This document shows, piece after piece, positions 7,108 through 15,592 of a stretch of 38,527 bases of DNA; the first letter of the stretch is position 1, and the number at the start of each line of letters is the position of its first letter. This DNA comes from a virus. The DNA lies in IMG/VR virus record IMGVR_UViG_3300025910_000020, positions 1 to 38,527 of that record; one strand, 5' to 3'. The notes under the pieces are model-generated. The model was not told the origin of the DNA, searched no databases, and saw nothing but the letters and a program-made list of their open reading frames with translations. The translations under genes and the position numbers were made by a program.

Positions 7108-7850
7108 CAGTAATCCGGAGGCCGACTATTGAGAATCATCTGCTGACGGAGGAAATCCTGATTGACGCCGAACTGATAGTTTTCCCAAGCCCTCCGTCTT
7201 TCCTCCGCAGTTTGGCCGAATTGGTTCTGATACTGAGCCAGATAGGGAGCATACTGGTCCTTCGCTCTCTGCCAGATGTTTCCAAACTCGTTAGACGCAT
7301 AGTCCTGGCCGAACTTGTTGATGTCCTGAAGCGTCCCTCCGGTATTCAAGACTCCCTTCGCGGCTGCAGAAGACTCCAGAGCACCTAGGCCCTGTTTGAG
7401 ACGGAACTTATATCCGGGGTCACTGAGCATCCCTTCCGCGGTAGGCATCTGGAATTTGGGAAGGTCGGGGAAGTTGTAGTTGGCAGCATAGGGAGGACGG
7501 TAACCACCGCTAAAAAACCCGCCTCCACCGAACCCACCACCACCTTGGCCGGGAATCTCTCCCACCGGTCTGCATTCGTTCTGGCCAAAGGCTTGAGTGC
7601 CGGGAGGACATTCGTCGGGGTGCTCGAACTGATTACCTTCGATGGGCTTGCCATACATCGTCTTGGAGCTTCGGAAGGCGTTCGTATTGGCATCCCACAA
7701 CGGGAACCATGCTCTAGCCTGTCCCTCCGAGAAGTGGGCGGGATCGAAGCGGTTTGGATTGGCTTGAATGGTGTTGTGGTACCAGTCAAGGAAGGGGTCT
7801 TGCTGTCCCTGTGGAGGTGTCTGGTTGGGATAATCGTAAGGGGGAGCCAT
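7107..7850 (-). CDS. Virion protein, DNA-transfer/ejection type
   Basis: 247 residues from ATG 7850 (TAATG overlap with the upstream gene). The C-terminal half carries LSDPGYKFRLKQGLGALESS, then AAAKGVLNTGGTLQDINKFG and QDYASNEFGNIW. I know this motif set from many phage proteins annotated as DNA transfer or internal virion proteins. The middle has a Gly-rich linker (GGGGFGGGGFFSGG). The C-terminal ~60 residues are Gln-rich and helical. It probably leaves the virion with the DNA. Confidence 0.7.
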   Translation of the reverse strand: MAPPYDYPNQTPPQGQQDPFLDWYHNTIQANPNRFDPAHFSEGQARAWFPLWDANTNAFRSSKTMYGKPIEGNQFEHPDECPPGTQAFGQNECRPVGEIPGQGGGGFGGGGFFSGGYRPPYAANYNFPDLPKFQMPTAEGMLSDPGYKFRLKQGLGALESSAAAKGVLNTGGTLQDINKFGQDYASNEFGNIWQRAKDQYAPYLAQYQNQFGQTAEERRRAWENYQFGVNQDFLRQQMILNSRPPDY

Positions 7851-8500
7851 TAGCCACCCGCCGATCCGCCGATGGCCTGCTGCCAGTCGGCCCAATTGTA
7901 GAGGTTCGATAGATCAACCGGACCGCCTTGAATCTGACTCGTAGGAGGACCAGCCATCTCCGGTCCATCATAAGGCGTCATGGGAGACATGGCATAGCCC
8001 GGCCCGCCTTCACCAAGGCCAATTCCACCGCTCCCACCGACCCCGGGACCGAAGGTATTCGGGTTGCGACTGGAGAGATATGCTTGGAGTGCTCCCGCTC
8101 CAACCCCAAGGCCCAACCCAAGAGCACCATATCCGCCGCTTCCTCCTCCCATCTGGCGTCTAGGGTCCATTACCGGGGCAGGCATACCACCCGGCATTCC
8201 AAACCCGGGGGGCATCGGAATGTCCTCCACATTGGTGTCAATGCCATACTTTCCAAGAACCGCTGCCCTGGCTAGTCTATATGGCTTCAGATTGGCTTGC
8301 TGAACCTTCCATTGATAGGCAGCGGCTTCCTGCTGCTTTTCCCATTCTCTCTTACGCTCAACTTCTTGTTCGCGAGCCAGAGCAATGGCAGCATCGGACG
8401 CTTTCCCCTGAGTCTGGGCGGCCTTGTGTGACCCAAAGAGACTACTAGCCCCAGCGATTCCGCCAGCAATGAGTGCTGCTGTACCAGTCGCTACCGCCAT
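7850..8500 (-). CDS. Virion protein with N-terminal hydrophobic segment and coiled coil
   Basis: 216 residues. Residues 4-24 are a Gly/Ala hydrophobic segment, followed by a charged helix with REQEVERKREWEKQQEAAAY. The C-terminal half is rich in Gly, Pro and Met. This design (membrane segment, helix, flexible tail) is common in small ejection proteins of podoviruses, next to DNA-transfer proteins as here. The start overlaps the GNAT gene stop. Function inferred only. Confidence 0.6.
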   Translation of the reverse strand: MAVATGTAALIAGGIAGASSLFGSHKAAQTQGKASDAAIALAREQEVERKREWEKQQEAAAYQWKVQQANLKPYRLARAAVLGKYGIDTNVEDIPMPPGFGMPGGMPAPVMDPRRQMGGGSGGYGALGLGLGVGAGALQAYLSSRNPNTFGPGVGGSGGIGLGEGGPGYAMSPMTPYDGPEMAGPPTSQIQGGPVDLSNLYNWADWQQAIGGSAGG

Positions 8501-8925
8501 TAGAGACTCCTCTGGTAAGAGACTTCCACTGGCTTGTATCCAAGCCTTTGATACAACGTCCCAACTCTCTCATTGGGCGCAACCATCTGGATCTTATGAA
8601 TCCCTTGCTCTTTGGCCCAACCTTCAACGGCTTTCAAGAGTTTGATTCCATCTCCCCTTGCTTCCGGATTGACCCACCAGACGATTTCAAAGGCCGTGCG
8701 TTCTCCCGAGAATGGATGGTCATAGGCCAGCATGGCAATCATACCAGTAGGCGTCCCGTTTCCGGAGATAAAACACACGCTGTCGGGATTCGCCATCAGA
8801 CTCTTGATAGAAGCTTCAACGTTCTCAGCCTTGATATCGAGCACGTCCCGGTACTCAGTCTCAACGGCAAACCGACGCGCCATTCCCAGGAGAGCATCCA
8901 GGTCTTCAATCGTGGCCCGTCTCAT
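8500..8925 (-). CDS. GNAT-family N-acetyltransferase
   Basis: 141 residues, close to a minimal GNAT domain. It starts MRRATIEDLDALLGMARRF and has the strand TGMIAMLAYDHP, motif A with ARGDGIKLLKAVEGWAKEQG (the R-G-x-G acetyl-CoA loop) and the C-terminal GTLYQRLGYKPVEVSYQRSL. It would transfer an acetyl group from acetyl-CoA to an unknown amine. It lies between tail accessory and ejection genes with overlaps on both sides. GNAT genes occur at this position in other podoviruses; the target is unknown. Confidence 0.85.
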   Translation of the reverse strand: MRRATIEDLDALLGMARRFAVETEYRDVLDIKAENVEASIKSLMANPDSVCFISGNGTPTGMIAMLAYDHPFSGERTAFEIVWWVNPEARGDGIKLLKAVEGWAKEQGIHKIQMVAPNERVGTLYQRLGYKPVEVSYQRSL

Positions 8926-9392
8926 ATCGCCACGCTCAGGATTGCAATATACAACTCGTACTCCGCTTCGTTCGCAGCATTCGAGGCATACGTAGTCGAG
9001 TAGGTCAAAGCCGTTGATGCATCTATGTAGACCAGCTTCGTCTCGCTCTGCCAGGAAGTCACCGTATTACCGGTGATCGCAGCCCCTGAAAACGTCTGCG
9101 CCACTCCGTGATCGGTCCAGTTGAGAGTAACCGTGAGGCTACTGGAGACCGCCCCAACTTTTGTAATCCTGGCGTAATAGGTCAGCCAGTAGAGACCAGC
9201 CGCGGAAAGATTGGGAGCAATCGCCGTCGATGCAATGGATGCGTTCTGCGTCGTCTTCGCAATTGGTGGAACGAGCCTAGTAGCCACTCGGCTCAACTGT
9301 TCACTCTGAGTGTTGAAGAACCTCGCCCATGGATCAGTGACGTACTCCTTCTGGGTCAGCTTATCGGGTTCTGGGGCGGGAAGAGGATTCAT
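8922..9392 (-). CDS. Small virion protein, beta-rich
   Basis: 156 residues from ATG 9392 (ATGA overlap with the gp10-like gene). The N terminus MNPLPAPEPDKLTQKEYVTD includes a proline-rich arm; the rest is beta-rich with many Thr/Ser/Ala (for example SSLTVTLNWTDHGVAQTFSG). It resembles small head or tail surface proteins. No family named. Confidence 0.65.
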   Translation of the reverse strand: MNPLPAPEPDKLTQKEYVTDPWARFFNTQSEQLSRVATRLVPPIAKTTQNASIASTAIAPNLSAAGLYWLTYYARITKVGAVSSSLTVTLNWTDHGVAQTFSGAAITGNTVTSWQSETKLVYIDASTALTYSTTYASNAANEAEYELYIAILSVAI

Positions 9393-10846
9393 GGAGTGGT
9401 AATGTGCGCTCCGAGAAGTTTCCAAGGTACCGGATCACTCACAGAGACCTCAAAGACCCTCCTACGGCCTTGTCCACAACGATTCCACATTACCCGCGTC
9501 TCGTACTCCCCGATCTTCCCTCCACTCCTCATATGCTCAGTCCCGAACGTCTTCCCTCCGTCGTTGCTAATTCGCATCATGACTTGAGGGTCTGAGGCAG
9601 GATCTACCGTGTTCCCGAGACCCACTTCCATATCCAACTCGAAAGCCGAGACATAGATTCTCTCATTGGCATTATAGAGCGGGGGGGGTTGTCTCAGTCT
9701 GCGGATGACTCTATCGTCCACGTCCGTAGTGAATGACTCATCCATGTGGTAAATCTTGCCTGTCTGAGAATCGAGCATTCGATGCTGTCCGTAGGCGAAT
9801 GCATGGAACCTCGGACGCCAGGAAATATACTCGTTGTCTTCTGGAATCCAAGTCCCCCGGTCGTGCCATAGTTGAGTGTTGAAGTCGTAACAAATCGTGG
9901 TGTCCTGTTCCGGGAAGCTGAGCAGGTAAAACGTATGACCCCGGGAGGTATAGGTGTCACCGATGGCATCAGAGAGCTTGGAGTAACCGTTAAGAACGTT
10001 GGAGAGGGCATAGGTGGAAACCACTGTCGGAGAGAATCCGGTAGACTGGAGAACCTGTCCCACTCCGGATCTAGAGGCTCCTAGCCAGGAGATGACCCCA
10101 TTCCCAACTGAGGCAGAGAACGAAGCCACACATCCGTAGGGCATGACCGAAGTCACATAGGGATCGAACGGGCGAGGGAATCCACCCGAGTTCCACCAGA
10201 CCTCGGAAGTGAGTTGACCCAAGAGCCAAATGTACCGATTGACCACCTTGAGTGATATCCACGGGTCGGAAGACAGGCTCCTCTTGACGAAATTGGTTCC
10301 GGGAACCCATGTCAGTCCATCATTTAGTGCTGAGAAGTACCACGTGGAAGTGTCAGCATCCAAGATGATGAAGTAACCATCCAGAGAATCCCCCATCGTG
10401 GCTAGTCCGTTGAGGGCAGGGATGTTGGTGAAAGCACCGCTATGGAAGTTGTAGATAGCGACGTTTCCACCGCTGGTGATCATGATTTGACCGCCAGCCT
10501 CACCGTTGCTGCTCAGTGTTGCGGGGTTCCCGTCAATGGCTACCGTGTCTATGAAGGTCGGTGCTCCGCTGGAGTTGATCTCGTAGAACCCCGTTCCAAT
10601 TACCGCGAACTCCCTACCGCTTTGGACTAGATGAGCCTTGCCGGGAGTCTGGTTCGTTCCGGGACCTATCGCAGTTGCGGTGCTTCCAATGACCTCCACC
10701 CCAGGAGTGGGATGCATGACCATCTTGTTGACCGCGTTGGTTTGGATGTTCTCTGGGAACCAGTTTACCGATCTCTCATCATCCGCAAGAGGATTAAAGT
10801 TCTGATAACTCCCGCCGCAGAATCCGGGCCACTCAGCAACGCCCAT
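9389..10846 (-). CDS. Packaged DNA stabilisation protein, P22 gp10-like
   Basis: 485 residues; P22 gp10 has 472. It begins with FCGGSYQNFNPLADDERSVN and WFPENIQ, the typical start of this family, and continues as repeated beta blades. The C-terminal part carries MMRISNDGGKTFGTEHMRSG and RRRVFEVSVSDPVPWKLLGA, also family hallmarks. In P22, gp10 follows gp4 at the portal vertex, closes the DNA channel and forms part of the tail hub. Directly upstream lies the gp4-like gene, in the same order as in P22. Confidence 0.88.
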   Translation of the reverse strand: MGVAEWPGFCGGSYQNFNPLADDERSVNWFPENIQTNAVNKMVMHPTPGVEVIGSTATAIGPGTNQTPGKAHLVQSGREFAVIGTGFYEINSSGAPTFIDTVAIDGNPATLSSNGEAGGQIMITSGGNVAIYNFHSGAFTNIPALNGLATMGDSLDGYFIILDADTSTWYFSALNDGLTWVPGTNFVKRSLSSDPWISLKVVNRYIWLLGQLTSEVWWNSGGFPRPFDPYVTSVMPYGCVASFSASVGNGVISWLGASRSGVGQVLQSTGFSPTVVSTYALSNVLNGYSKLSDAIGDTYTSRGHTFYLLSFPEQDTTICYDFNTQLWHDRGTWIPEDNEYISWRPRFHAFAYGQHRMLDSQTGKIYHMDESFTTDVDDRVIRRLRQPPPLYNANERIYVSAFELDMEVGLGNTVDPASDPQVMMRISNDGGKTFGTEHMRSGGKIGEYETRVMWNRCGQGRRRVFEVSVSDPVPWKLLGAHITTP

Positions 10847-11560
10847 TTATGGACCGGTCCGGATTGACCAATTGGGATAACTGATGCTCACTAGAGATGC
10901 AGGCTCGAAGCTAAGGTCTAGGGGCCGGATGTTGGCCCGCTTAACTGTTGCGAGACTATCCGCCGCTGCTCTGGCTACTCCCGGAGGTACTGGCTTTTCG
11001 TAGTCCGAAGACAGTTCAATCGCAAGGTTGTTGATGAGCATCCTACGGTAACCCGGAGGGAGGCTGACCGTAGTCGTCAGCGCCGCGAACTCCGTTACCG
11101 CCGTAGGAGCATAGATGACTCCCTGAAGTCCGCTCTGAGTAGGAATGGGATAGAGAGTCAGCGTCCCCAGCGGATAGGTCGGGTTGTAGTACCAGTAAAC
11201 CGGGAGGGTACTCGTAAGGCCCTTGATCGTGACTGCCGCGAAGGCGTCATCCGTGAGCGGCTGCATCGGATATTCGATGTCCGGATTAGGAACGGTGTCG
11301 ATGAAGTTGACGTGATCTATGTAGACCGGTCTAGCAATGTTGATCGTTCCTCCGGTTCCAACGGTGTACGGAATACTTCCGGAGATGGTCCAGGTTGTAC
11401 GAGTCACCGTGAAGATTTGGAGTCTCTCTGCGGCCCACTGATCCATCAGGGAATTGAGAGCGATCAGCCCGTCATTGGACATATCGAATGAAGGCACCTC
11501 CCCCTCGGCTAGAACTCCGAGCCTTTGAAGCGCCTTCGTAACGATATCGTTGACCGTCAT
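10847..11560 (-). CDS. Head-tail adaptor, P22 gp4-like tail accessory factor
   Basis: 237 residues; P22 gp4 has 166. The N-terminal 45 residues (TVNDIVTKALQRLGVLAEGE, then ALNSLMDQWAAERLQIFTV) are the gp4 signature. The C-terminal helix region (GYRRMLINNLAIELSSDYEK) is also typical. The insertion between them is beta-rich and makes the protein longer. In P22, gp4 binds under the portal and recruits gp10. The gene overlaps the upstream gene as ATGA. Confidence 0.88.
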   Translation of the reverse strand: MTVNDIVTKALQRLGVLAEGEVPSFDMSNDGLIALNSLMDQWAAERLQIFTVTRTTWTISGSIPYTVGTGGTINIARPVYIDHVNFIDTVPNPDIEYPMQPLTDDAFAAVTIKGLTSTLPVYWYYNPTYPLGTLTLYPIPTQSGLQGVIYAPTAVTEFAALTTTVSLPPGYRRMLINNLAIELSSDYEKPVPPGVARAAADSLATVKRANIRPLDLSFEPASLVSISYPNWSIRTGP

Positions 11561-12120
11561 GCGGCTGCGTCGTCCTTGGGCTTGTTCTTGCTGCCCTTCG
11601 GTCTTCCACCGCGACGCTTGATAGGCTGAGCAGGGATTTCCGGCATATGACCGAAGGTATCGGCCTGGATCTGATCCGACTCAGCCTTGGCCTTATCAGT
11701 CATTCTCCGATCTTCCCAATTCCGCTCCGCAGCCGCATCGCCAATTATCTTGTCAAGCTTGGCGCGGAACTCCATCGCCTCGTCGGGAGTGTCCCTCCAG
11801 CCTTCCTCGCGAGCCTTCTTGTGCGCCGTCGCATCGTTCACGATCAACTGACAATTCTTCGTAAACTGAGCCGCTTCCTGACACGCTCTGTCCCAATCGT
11901 CCGAAGACTGGAAGCCGAAATTCCTCGGAGGAGCCATCGCCGTAGCCCACTTACCACTCCCCGGAAGATGATCAGCTTTGTAAAGCATGGCCGGATAGGG
12001 TCGATAGACGTAGGGATTCCCGGGCTTCAGACCTCCAAGCGTTTTGAGAGTCTGGTGCTGTTCGTGCTTGGCTTCCTCGATAGCACTGACGGACCCTGGA
12101 TTGATCAGGATTGTAGACAT
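11557..12120 (-). CDS. Hypothetical protein of the head module, AT-hook-like tail
   Basis: 187 residues, starting MSTILINPGSVSAIEEAKHE. The middle is helical and charged. The last 20 residues include KRRGGRPKGSKNKPKDDAAA, which resembles an AT-hook and could bind the minor groove. The SD AGAGGTG lies close to the ATG. Proteins of this type often sit between coat and adaptor genes. Function not established. Confidence 0.7.
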   Translation of the reverse strand: MSTILINPGSVSAIEEAKHEQHQTLKTLGGLKPGNPYVYRPYPAMLYKADHLPGSGKWATAMAPPRNFGFQSSDDWDRACQEAAQFTKNCQLIVNDATAHKKAREEGWRDTPDEAMEFRAKLDKIIGDAAAERNWEDRRMTDKAKAESDQIQADTFGHMPEIPAQPIKRRGGRPKGSKNKPKDDAAA

Positions 12121-12140
12121 TCACACCTCTAAAGATAGGC

Positions 12141-12158
12141 GGGGGGCCGAAGCCCCCC
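12141..12158 (-). terminator. GC hairpin with UUCG loop after the decoration-like gene
   Basis: Perfect 7-bp stem GGGGGGC/GCCCCCC with loop TTCG on the minus strand, then GCCTATCTTT. It lies between the genes at 12172 and 12120. The T-run is short, so this may be a weak terminator or an mRNA stabiliser that sets coat-module expression. Confidence 0.6.
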
Positions 12159-12171
12159 AACCGTAAGAACC

Positions 12172-12807
12172 TTACGCGAGAGACGGACCGGAAACGGATG
12201 CTGTTGCTGTCGCCAGCGGCCCCAGGAGGTTCCAGACACCGTTGATTGCGATGCACTGGAAAGCCTGAGCCTGAGTCGCACTGAACGTCATCACGTCGGC
12301 AGTCGCACCGACTCCGCCGAATCCGGTTGTGGTGTAAGTCACCGTATGAGCTGCTGCCGTACCTCCACCGATGGTCAAGACCGACCCGTCCATGTCCTTG
12401 GTAGGACTGGTGAGTGTCATTGCCTTTGCGGCACCGATGATGATCGCCAGCATGTCACGCCCACCGACGGGGTTGGTGATCGCCCCAGCGGCAGCGTAGT
12501 ACCGCACGTCACGTCCCCTCTGCTGGGGATAGGTGATCGGTGCGATACCTCCGGGGATGGGAGTAGCAAAATCCGTCCCCGTTCCAACGGTTGCGTTGGT
12601 GCCGACAACGTGTGCGATCTGCTGCGTACCATCCTGACCCCTCAGAACAGGAATCTGAAGGCCGGAGACATACTCCTTGGTGACCTGCATGAGTTCGACA
12701 TCGACCAGTACCAGGGAACCAGCGGCGAACCCGGTAGCGGAAGTGACCGAAATCACCTTGTCGTTGAGTGCGATTGCGGCAGTAGTGGTTGTGGTAGTGA
12801 GTGCCAT
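12172..12807 (-). CDS. Putative head decoration or minor capsid protein
   Basis: 211 residues, rich in Thr, Ala, Gly and Val, beta-sheet type throughout (for example KVISVTSATGFAAGSLVLVD and MDGSVLTIGGGTAAAHTVTY). It lies directly after the coat gene. Composition and location fit a head fibre or decoration protein, but I cannot place it in a named family. It is followed by a UUCG hairpin. Confidence 0.6.
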   Translation of the reverse strand: MALTTTTTTAAIALNDKVISVTSATGFAAGSLVLVDVELMQVTKEYVSGLQIPVLRGQDGTQQIAHVVGTNATVGTGTDFATPIPGGIAPITYPQQRGRDVRYYAAAGAITNPVGGRDMLAIIIGAAKAMTLTSPTKDMDGSVLTIGGGTAAAHTVTYTTTGFGGVGATADVMTFSATQAQAFQCIAINGVWNLLGPLATATASVSGPSLA

Positions 12808-12817
12808 TGGTTACTCC

Positions 12818-14047
12818 TTACCCGACCACTCGGCAAGCAAGCCGGGGCTGAAGTGGAGCGGCTCCGAACAGACAGTCAAGGCGACTGCCATTCTGATCCG
12901 ATCCAATGAGGTACTGTTGAACGAAACGGATCGAGATACCCCAATCCCGAGACCGGGCGAACGTAGCCTTTGCGCCACCCACCGGGTCAACAAGATCCGC
13001 CATCACGAACGCTGCGAAGTTCTCGTTGAAAATGAGTGACTGCTTGCTCGCTGTGGTAGCCAGTGTTCCGCCGGCAGGGTTCGCAGACCACACCGTAATA
13101 GCTGCGTTGTCCGCCGGAAGCGCATTGACTGTCTGGAGAGGACCGGTAGCAATGATCGAGGGGGAAATAGCGATGGTCATGGCACCAGCGGTATCACTGA
13201 TATCCGCCGTAACCACGAACTGCTGAAGCCTTCCAGTAGAGACGTAAGAGAGCCCGTTCACTCCGAAGACGTTGGCGATGGTGAACGTATCGCCCTTCTT
13301 CAGTGAACTGGCACCAGCCGCCCAACCGTCCGTAATCAGCGTTGAACCACTCTGACCCGCACCGTTGGTCAGGGGAGTAGAAGCAGTGAACGTACCCGTT
13401 GTATGAGTCGGTACGTTCTGGTCGTAGTACCACTCAGAAATCCCAAGCTGGTCCCGACCGAACTGGCCTCTACGATAGTTTTCCGAGATGGTTGCGGAAG
13501 GATTGAACAGCGTCGAGGAGGTATTGGCGATAGTAGACATCGCCAGGGTATCCAGAACGGCGCACAGAGCATCCGAGTTGGCTCCATCCAGGATCTTCGT
13601 GACACCCTGGAGGTAGAGCAGCGTGGTCGAAGGAGTCGTTCCGGGTGTACCCACCGCGTTCCAGACTGCGGTGTAAACGTCCTGCATGCCCTGTGCGTCC
13701 GCATCCGATGCAATGGCATCGGCGGCAGGATTCACATAACGCTCTCGGACCCGATCCACGTCAGTGGTCCCCTGAGCCGAAGACCACTCGAAGTCCCAAC
13801 CACTCTGATAGGACAGAGTAACCGGGACGGTCTGATCCAGTAGCGCCGCAGGAGCCCATGCCTGACCCCTGCGAACCTGGGCGCGCTGAGGCAGACGAAC
13901 CTGAATGGTTGCGCCTACTTTTGCGCCTGACTGACGGAAAGAATCGTCGTAGGTACGGTTGAAGTTAGCCACGCCCTTGACTGAGTTCATGAACCGCAGC
14001 GCGGTCTCATTGGTAACCCAAGTAGGCGTGACCAGTGTATTGGCCAT
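12818..14047 (-). CDS. Major capsid protein, P22 gp5-like
   Basis: 409 residues; P22 gp5 has 430. The N terminus MANTLVTPTWVTNETALRFM and VRLPQRAQVRRGQAW, and the C-terminal QSLIFNENFAAFVMADLVDP followed by SRDWGISIRFVQQYLIGSDQ, are typical of the P22 coat family (HK97 fold with an inserted domain). It assembles around the scaffold upstream and forms the icosahedral shell. A short spacer with AAGG precedes the ATG. Confidence 0.9.
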   Translation of the reverse strand: MANTLVTPTWVTNETALRFMNSVKGVANFNRTYDDSFRQSGAKVGATIQVRLPQRAQVRRGQAWAPAALLDQTVPVTLSYQSGWDFEWSSAQGTTDVDRVRERYVNPAADAIASDADAQGMQDVYTAVWNAVGTPGTTPSTTLLYLQGVTKILDGANSDALCAVLDTLAMSTIANTSSTLFNPSATISENYRRGQFGRDQLGISEWYYDQNVPTHTTGTFTASTPLTNGAGQSGSTLITDGWAAGASSLKKGDTFTIANVFGVNGLSYVSTGRLQQFVVTADISDTAGAMTIAISPSIIATGPLQTVNALPADNAAITVWSANPAGGTLATTASKQSLIFNENFAAFVMADLVDPVGGAKATFARSRDWGISIRFVQQYLIGSDQNGSRLDCLFGAAPLQPRLACRVVG

Positions 14048-14068
14048 CGAGGAACCTTCTAGTTAGCT

Positions 14069-15205
14069 CTAAGCCTTTTTCTTCAACCTTCGCTGTGCAA
14101 AGGTATCGAAGTCGATATCACCGAAGATATCGGGCTCAGAGGCAACCGGCGAACCTGTCACGGGTTGAACAGGTGGCTTCGCCTTACTACTCCCCTTTGG
14201 GACGGTAACCGTGGAGGCAGCCCCATTGAGGGTACGTGCGAGCAAACGCATCTCTACCTGAACTTCCTGAAAGGACTGGAGATTACGAATCCGCTCCAAG
14301 TCCTCTGGATTTTCAGAGAAATGTAATTTGATGGCTGGTGCCATCTTGTCCGCCATGAATAACTCGTCTGCGATCACATTGTCATTGTTGCCTATTTCGT
14401 GCAGATCGAGAGCGAACGAAGGCTTGAGAGCAATGGCCTTGACCTCATCTGAGACCTTGCTCAGATACTCGGGATCGGTCTTGGCATATTCCTTCTCAAT
14501 CTTGGCGTTCTTGCCGAGGATTGCATCAAGGGTACCAGTGTATTCCTTGATCTGTCTTTCGGTCTCACGCTTGGCTTCGTATTCCTTGACCTTTTCCTCA
14601 GCCTTATGGGCCGCAATGGCTTCTATGTAGTCTTCGTCAGACTGATAGGAGGCCCGTACGGGCTTCGTGGGAGCCTCAGCGGGCTTCTGTGGCTCCTTGG
14701 GTGCCCGGGCGGCTTCTAGTTCACGCTGGAGGGCATCGTGCTTAGCCTGGAGGGCGTCCTTCTCGGCTTTGATTCGATCCCTATCCCGCTTGGCCTCGGC
14801 TTCCTTGCGGGTAGCTTCGAGCATCCGCGCTTTAGGATCGTGGCGAGGCTTACCCAGAGCCTCTTTCTTGGCCTCAGCATCCTTTTCCTCGGGAGACTCC
14901 TCTTTCTCCGGCTTTTCCTCAGTCTCGGTTTCCTCCTGGGGATGCTCGTCTACCAAGCCCTGAGTCTTCTGCTCAGCCTTCTTCTCGGCTGCGGCCTTGC
15001 CCCCCTTCTTTCCAAGCGCAGCCGCAGCTTCGGAAACCTTGATTTCCTCCTCGCGTTCTGAATCTACTTCCTTGCCCTTTTCGATCAGAATCCTGGGCTC
15101 TGCCGATTCCTTGGGCCTGGATAGAACAGAAACCATGTCCGCCGCTTGTTCATGGTTACTGCTGATTTCAAGTCCTCCCGCGAGAACTGTACTCGTGTCA
15201 CTCAT
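14069..15205 (-). CDS. Scaffolding-like protein
   Basis: 378 residues, highly charged, with long Lys/Glu/Ala coiled-coil tracts at residues ~40-220 (for example AEKKAEQKTQGLVDEHPQEE). It lies directly upstream of the coat gene, the place of the scaffold in P22 (gp8, 303 residues). The C-terminal tail is basic (DFDTFAQRRLKKKA); in P22 a basic C-terminal helix-turn-helix binds coat, so this tail could play that part. The assignment rests on composition and location. AAGG lies just before the ATG. Confidence 0.75.
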   Translation of the reverse strand: MSDTSTVLAGGLEISSNHEQAADMVSVLSRPKESAEPRILIEKGKEVDSEREEEIKVSEAAAALGKKGGKAAAEKKAEQKTQGLVDEHPQEETETEEKPEKEESPEEKDAEAKKEALGKPRHDPKARMLEATRKEAEAKRDRDRIKAEKDALQAKHDALQRELEAARAPKEPQKPAEAPTKPVRASYQSDEDYIEAIAAHKAEEKVKEYEAKRETERQIKEYTGTLDAILGKNAKIEKEYAKTDPEYLSKVSDEVKAIALKPSFALDLHEIGNNDNVIADELFMADKMAPAIKLHFSENPEDLERIRNLQSFQEVQVEMRLLARTLNGAASTVTVPKGSSKAKPPVQPVTGSPVASEPDIFGDIDFDTFAQRRLKKKA

Positions 15206-15221
15206 TGCCTTTTATTATGCC

Positions 15222-15374
15222 TCACAAGTCAATCAAATCCCTGAAAGCCGCTCTGAGACGCCGAACCGAGTAGAAATCAGCCTCACAGATGTAGGACCGG
15301 CAGAGTCTACAGAACTTCACCGGACGGGGGGGCAAATCATCGTCCAAACGCTTACAGACCTCACACGTAGCCAT
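15222..15374 (-). CDS. Zinc-ribbon microprotein
   Basis: 50 residues between portal and scaffold genes. It starts MATCEVCKRLDDDLPPRP and has a second pair in KFCRLCRSYICEADF, so four Cys in CxxC pairs plus one more. The C-terminal 15 residues are a basic helix. No function is known. The location inside the capsid assembly genes suggests co-expression with late genes. Confidence 0.75.
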   Translation of the reverse strand: MATCEVCKRLDDDLPPRPVKFCRLCRSYICEADFYSVRRLRAAFRDLIDL

Positions 15375-15388
15375 CCATTCAGACCAAC

Positions 15389-15592
15389 TCAGAACTTACC
15401 AGTAAACAGCCAACGGAGCCTTGAAAGGAACGGTCTACCAAGAACCTGCTCTATGACCGTCACTCTCGCTCTAGTCGCTTCCTCGTTCCCATAGGCTGCT
15501 TCGGCAATCTTCCGGACCTCAGTGTCCAGTTCCTTGTATCGGTGCTGGAGGCTGCGCCTTTCGGTCTTATGGTCGAACTGAATCAGACTCAT
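15389..15592 (-). CDS. Small helical protein downstream of the portal
   Basis: 67 residues starting MSLIQFDHKTERRSLQHRYK, helical and charged; the last 15 residues end in RLRWLFTGKF, an amphipathic basic end. The ATG overlaps the portal stop (4 bp). No family recognised; it could be a small head protein. Confidence 0.7.
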   Translation of the reverse strand: MSLIQFDHKTERRSLQHRYKELDTEVRKIAEAAYGNEEATRARVTVIEQVLGRPFLSRLRWLFTGKF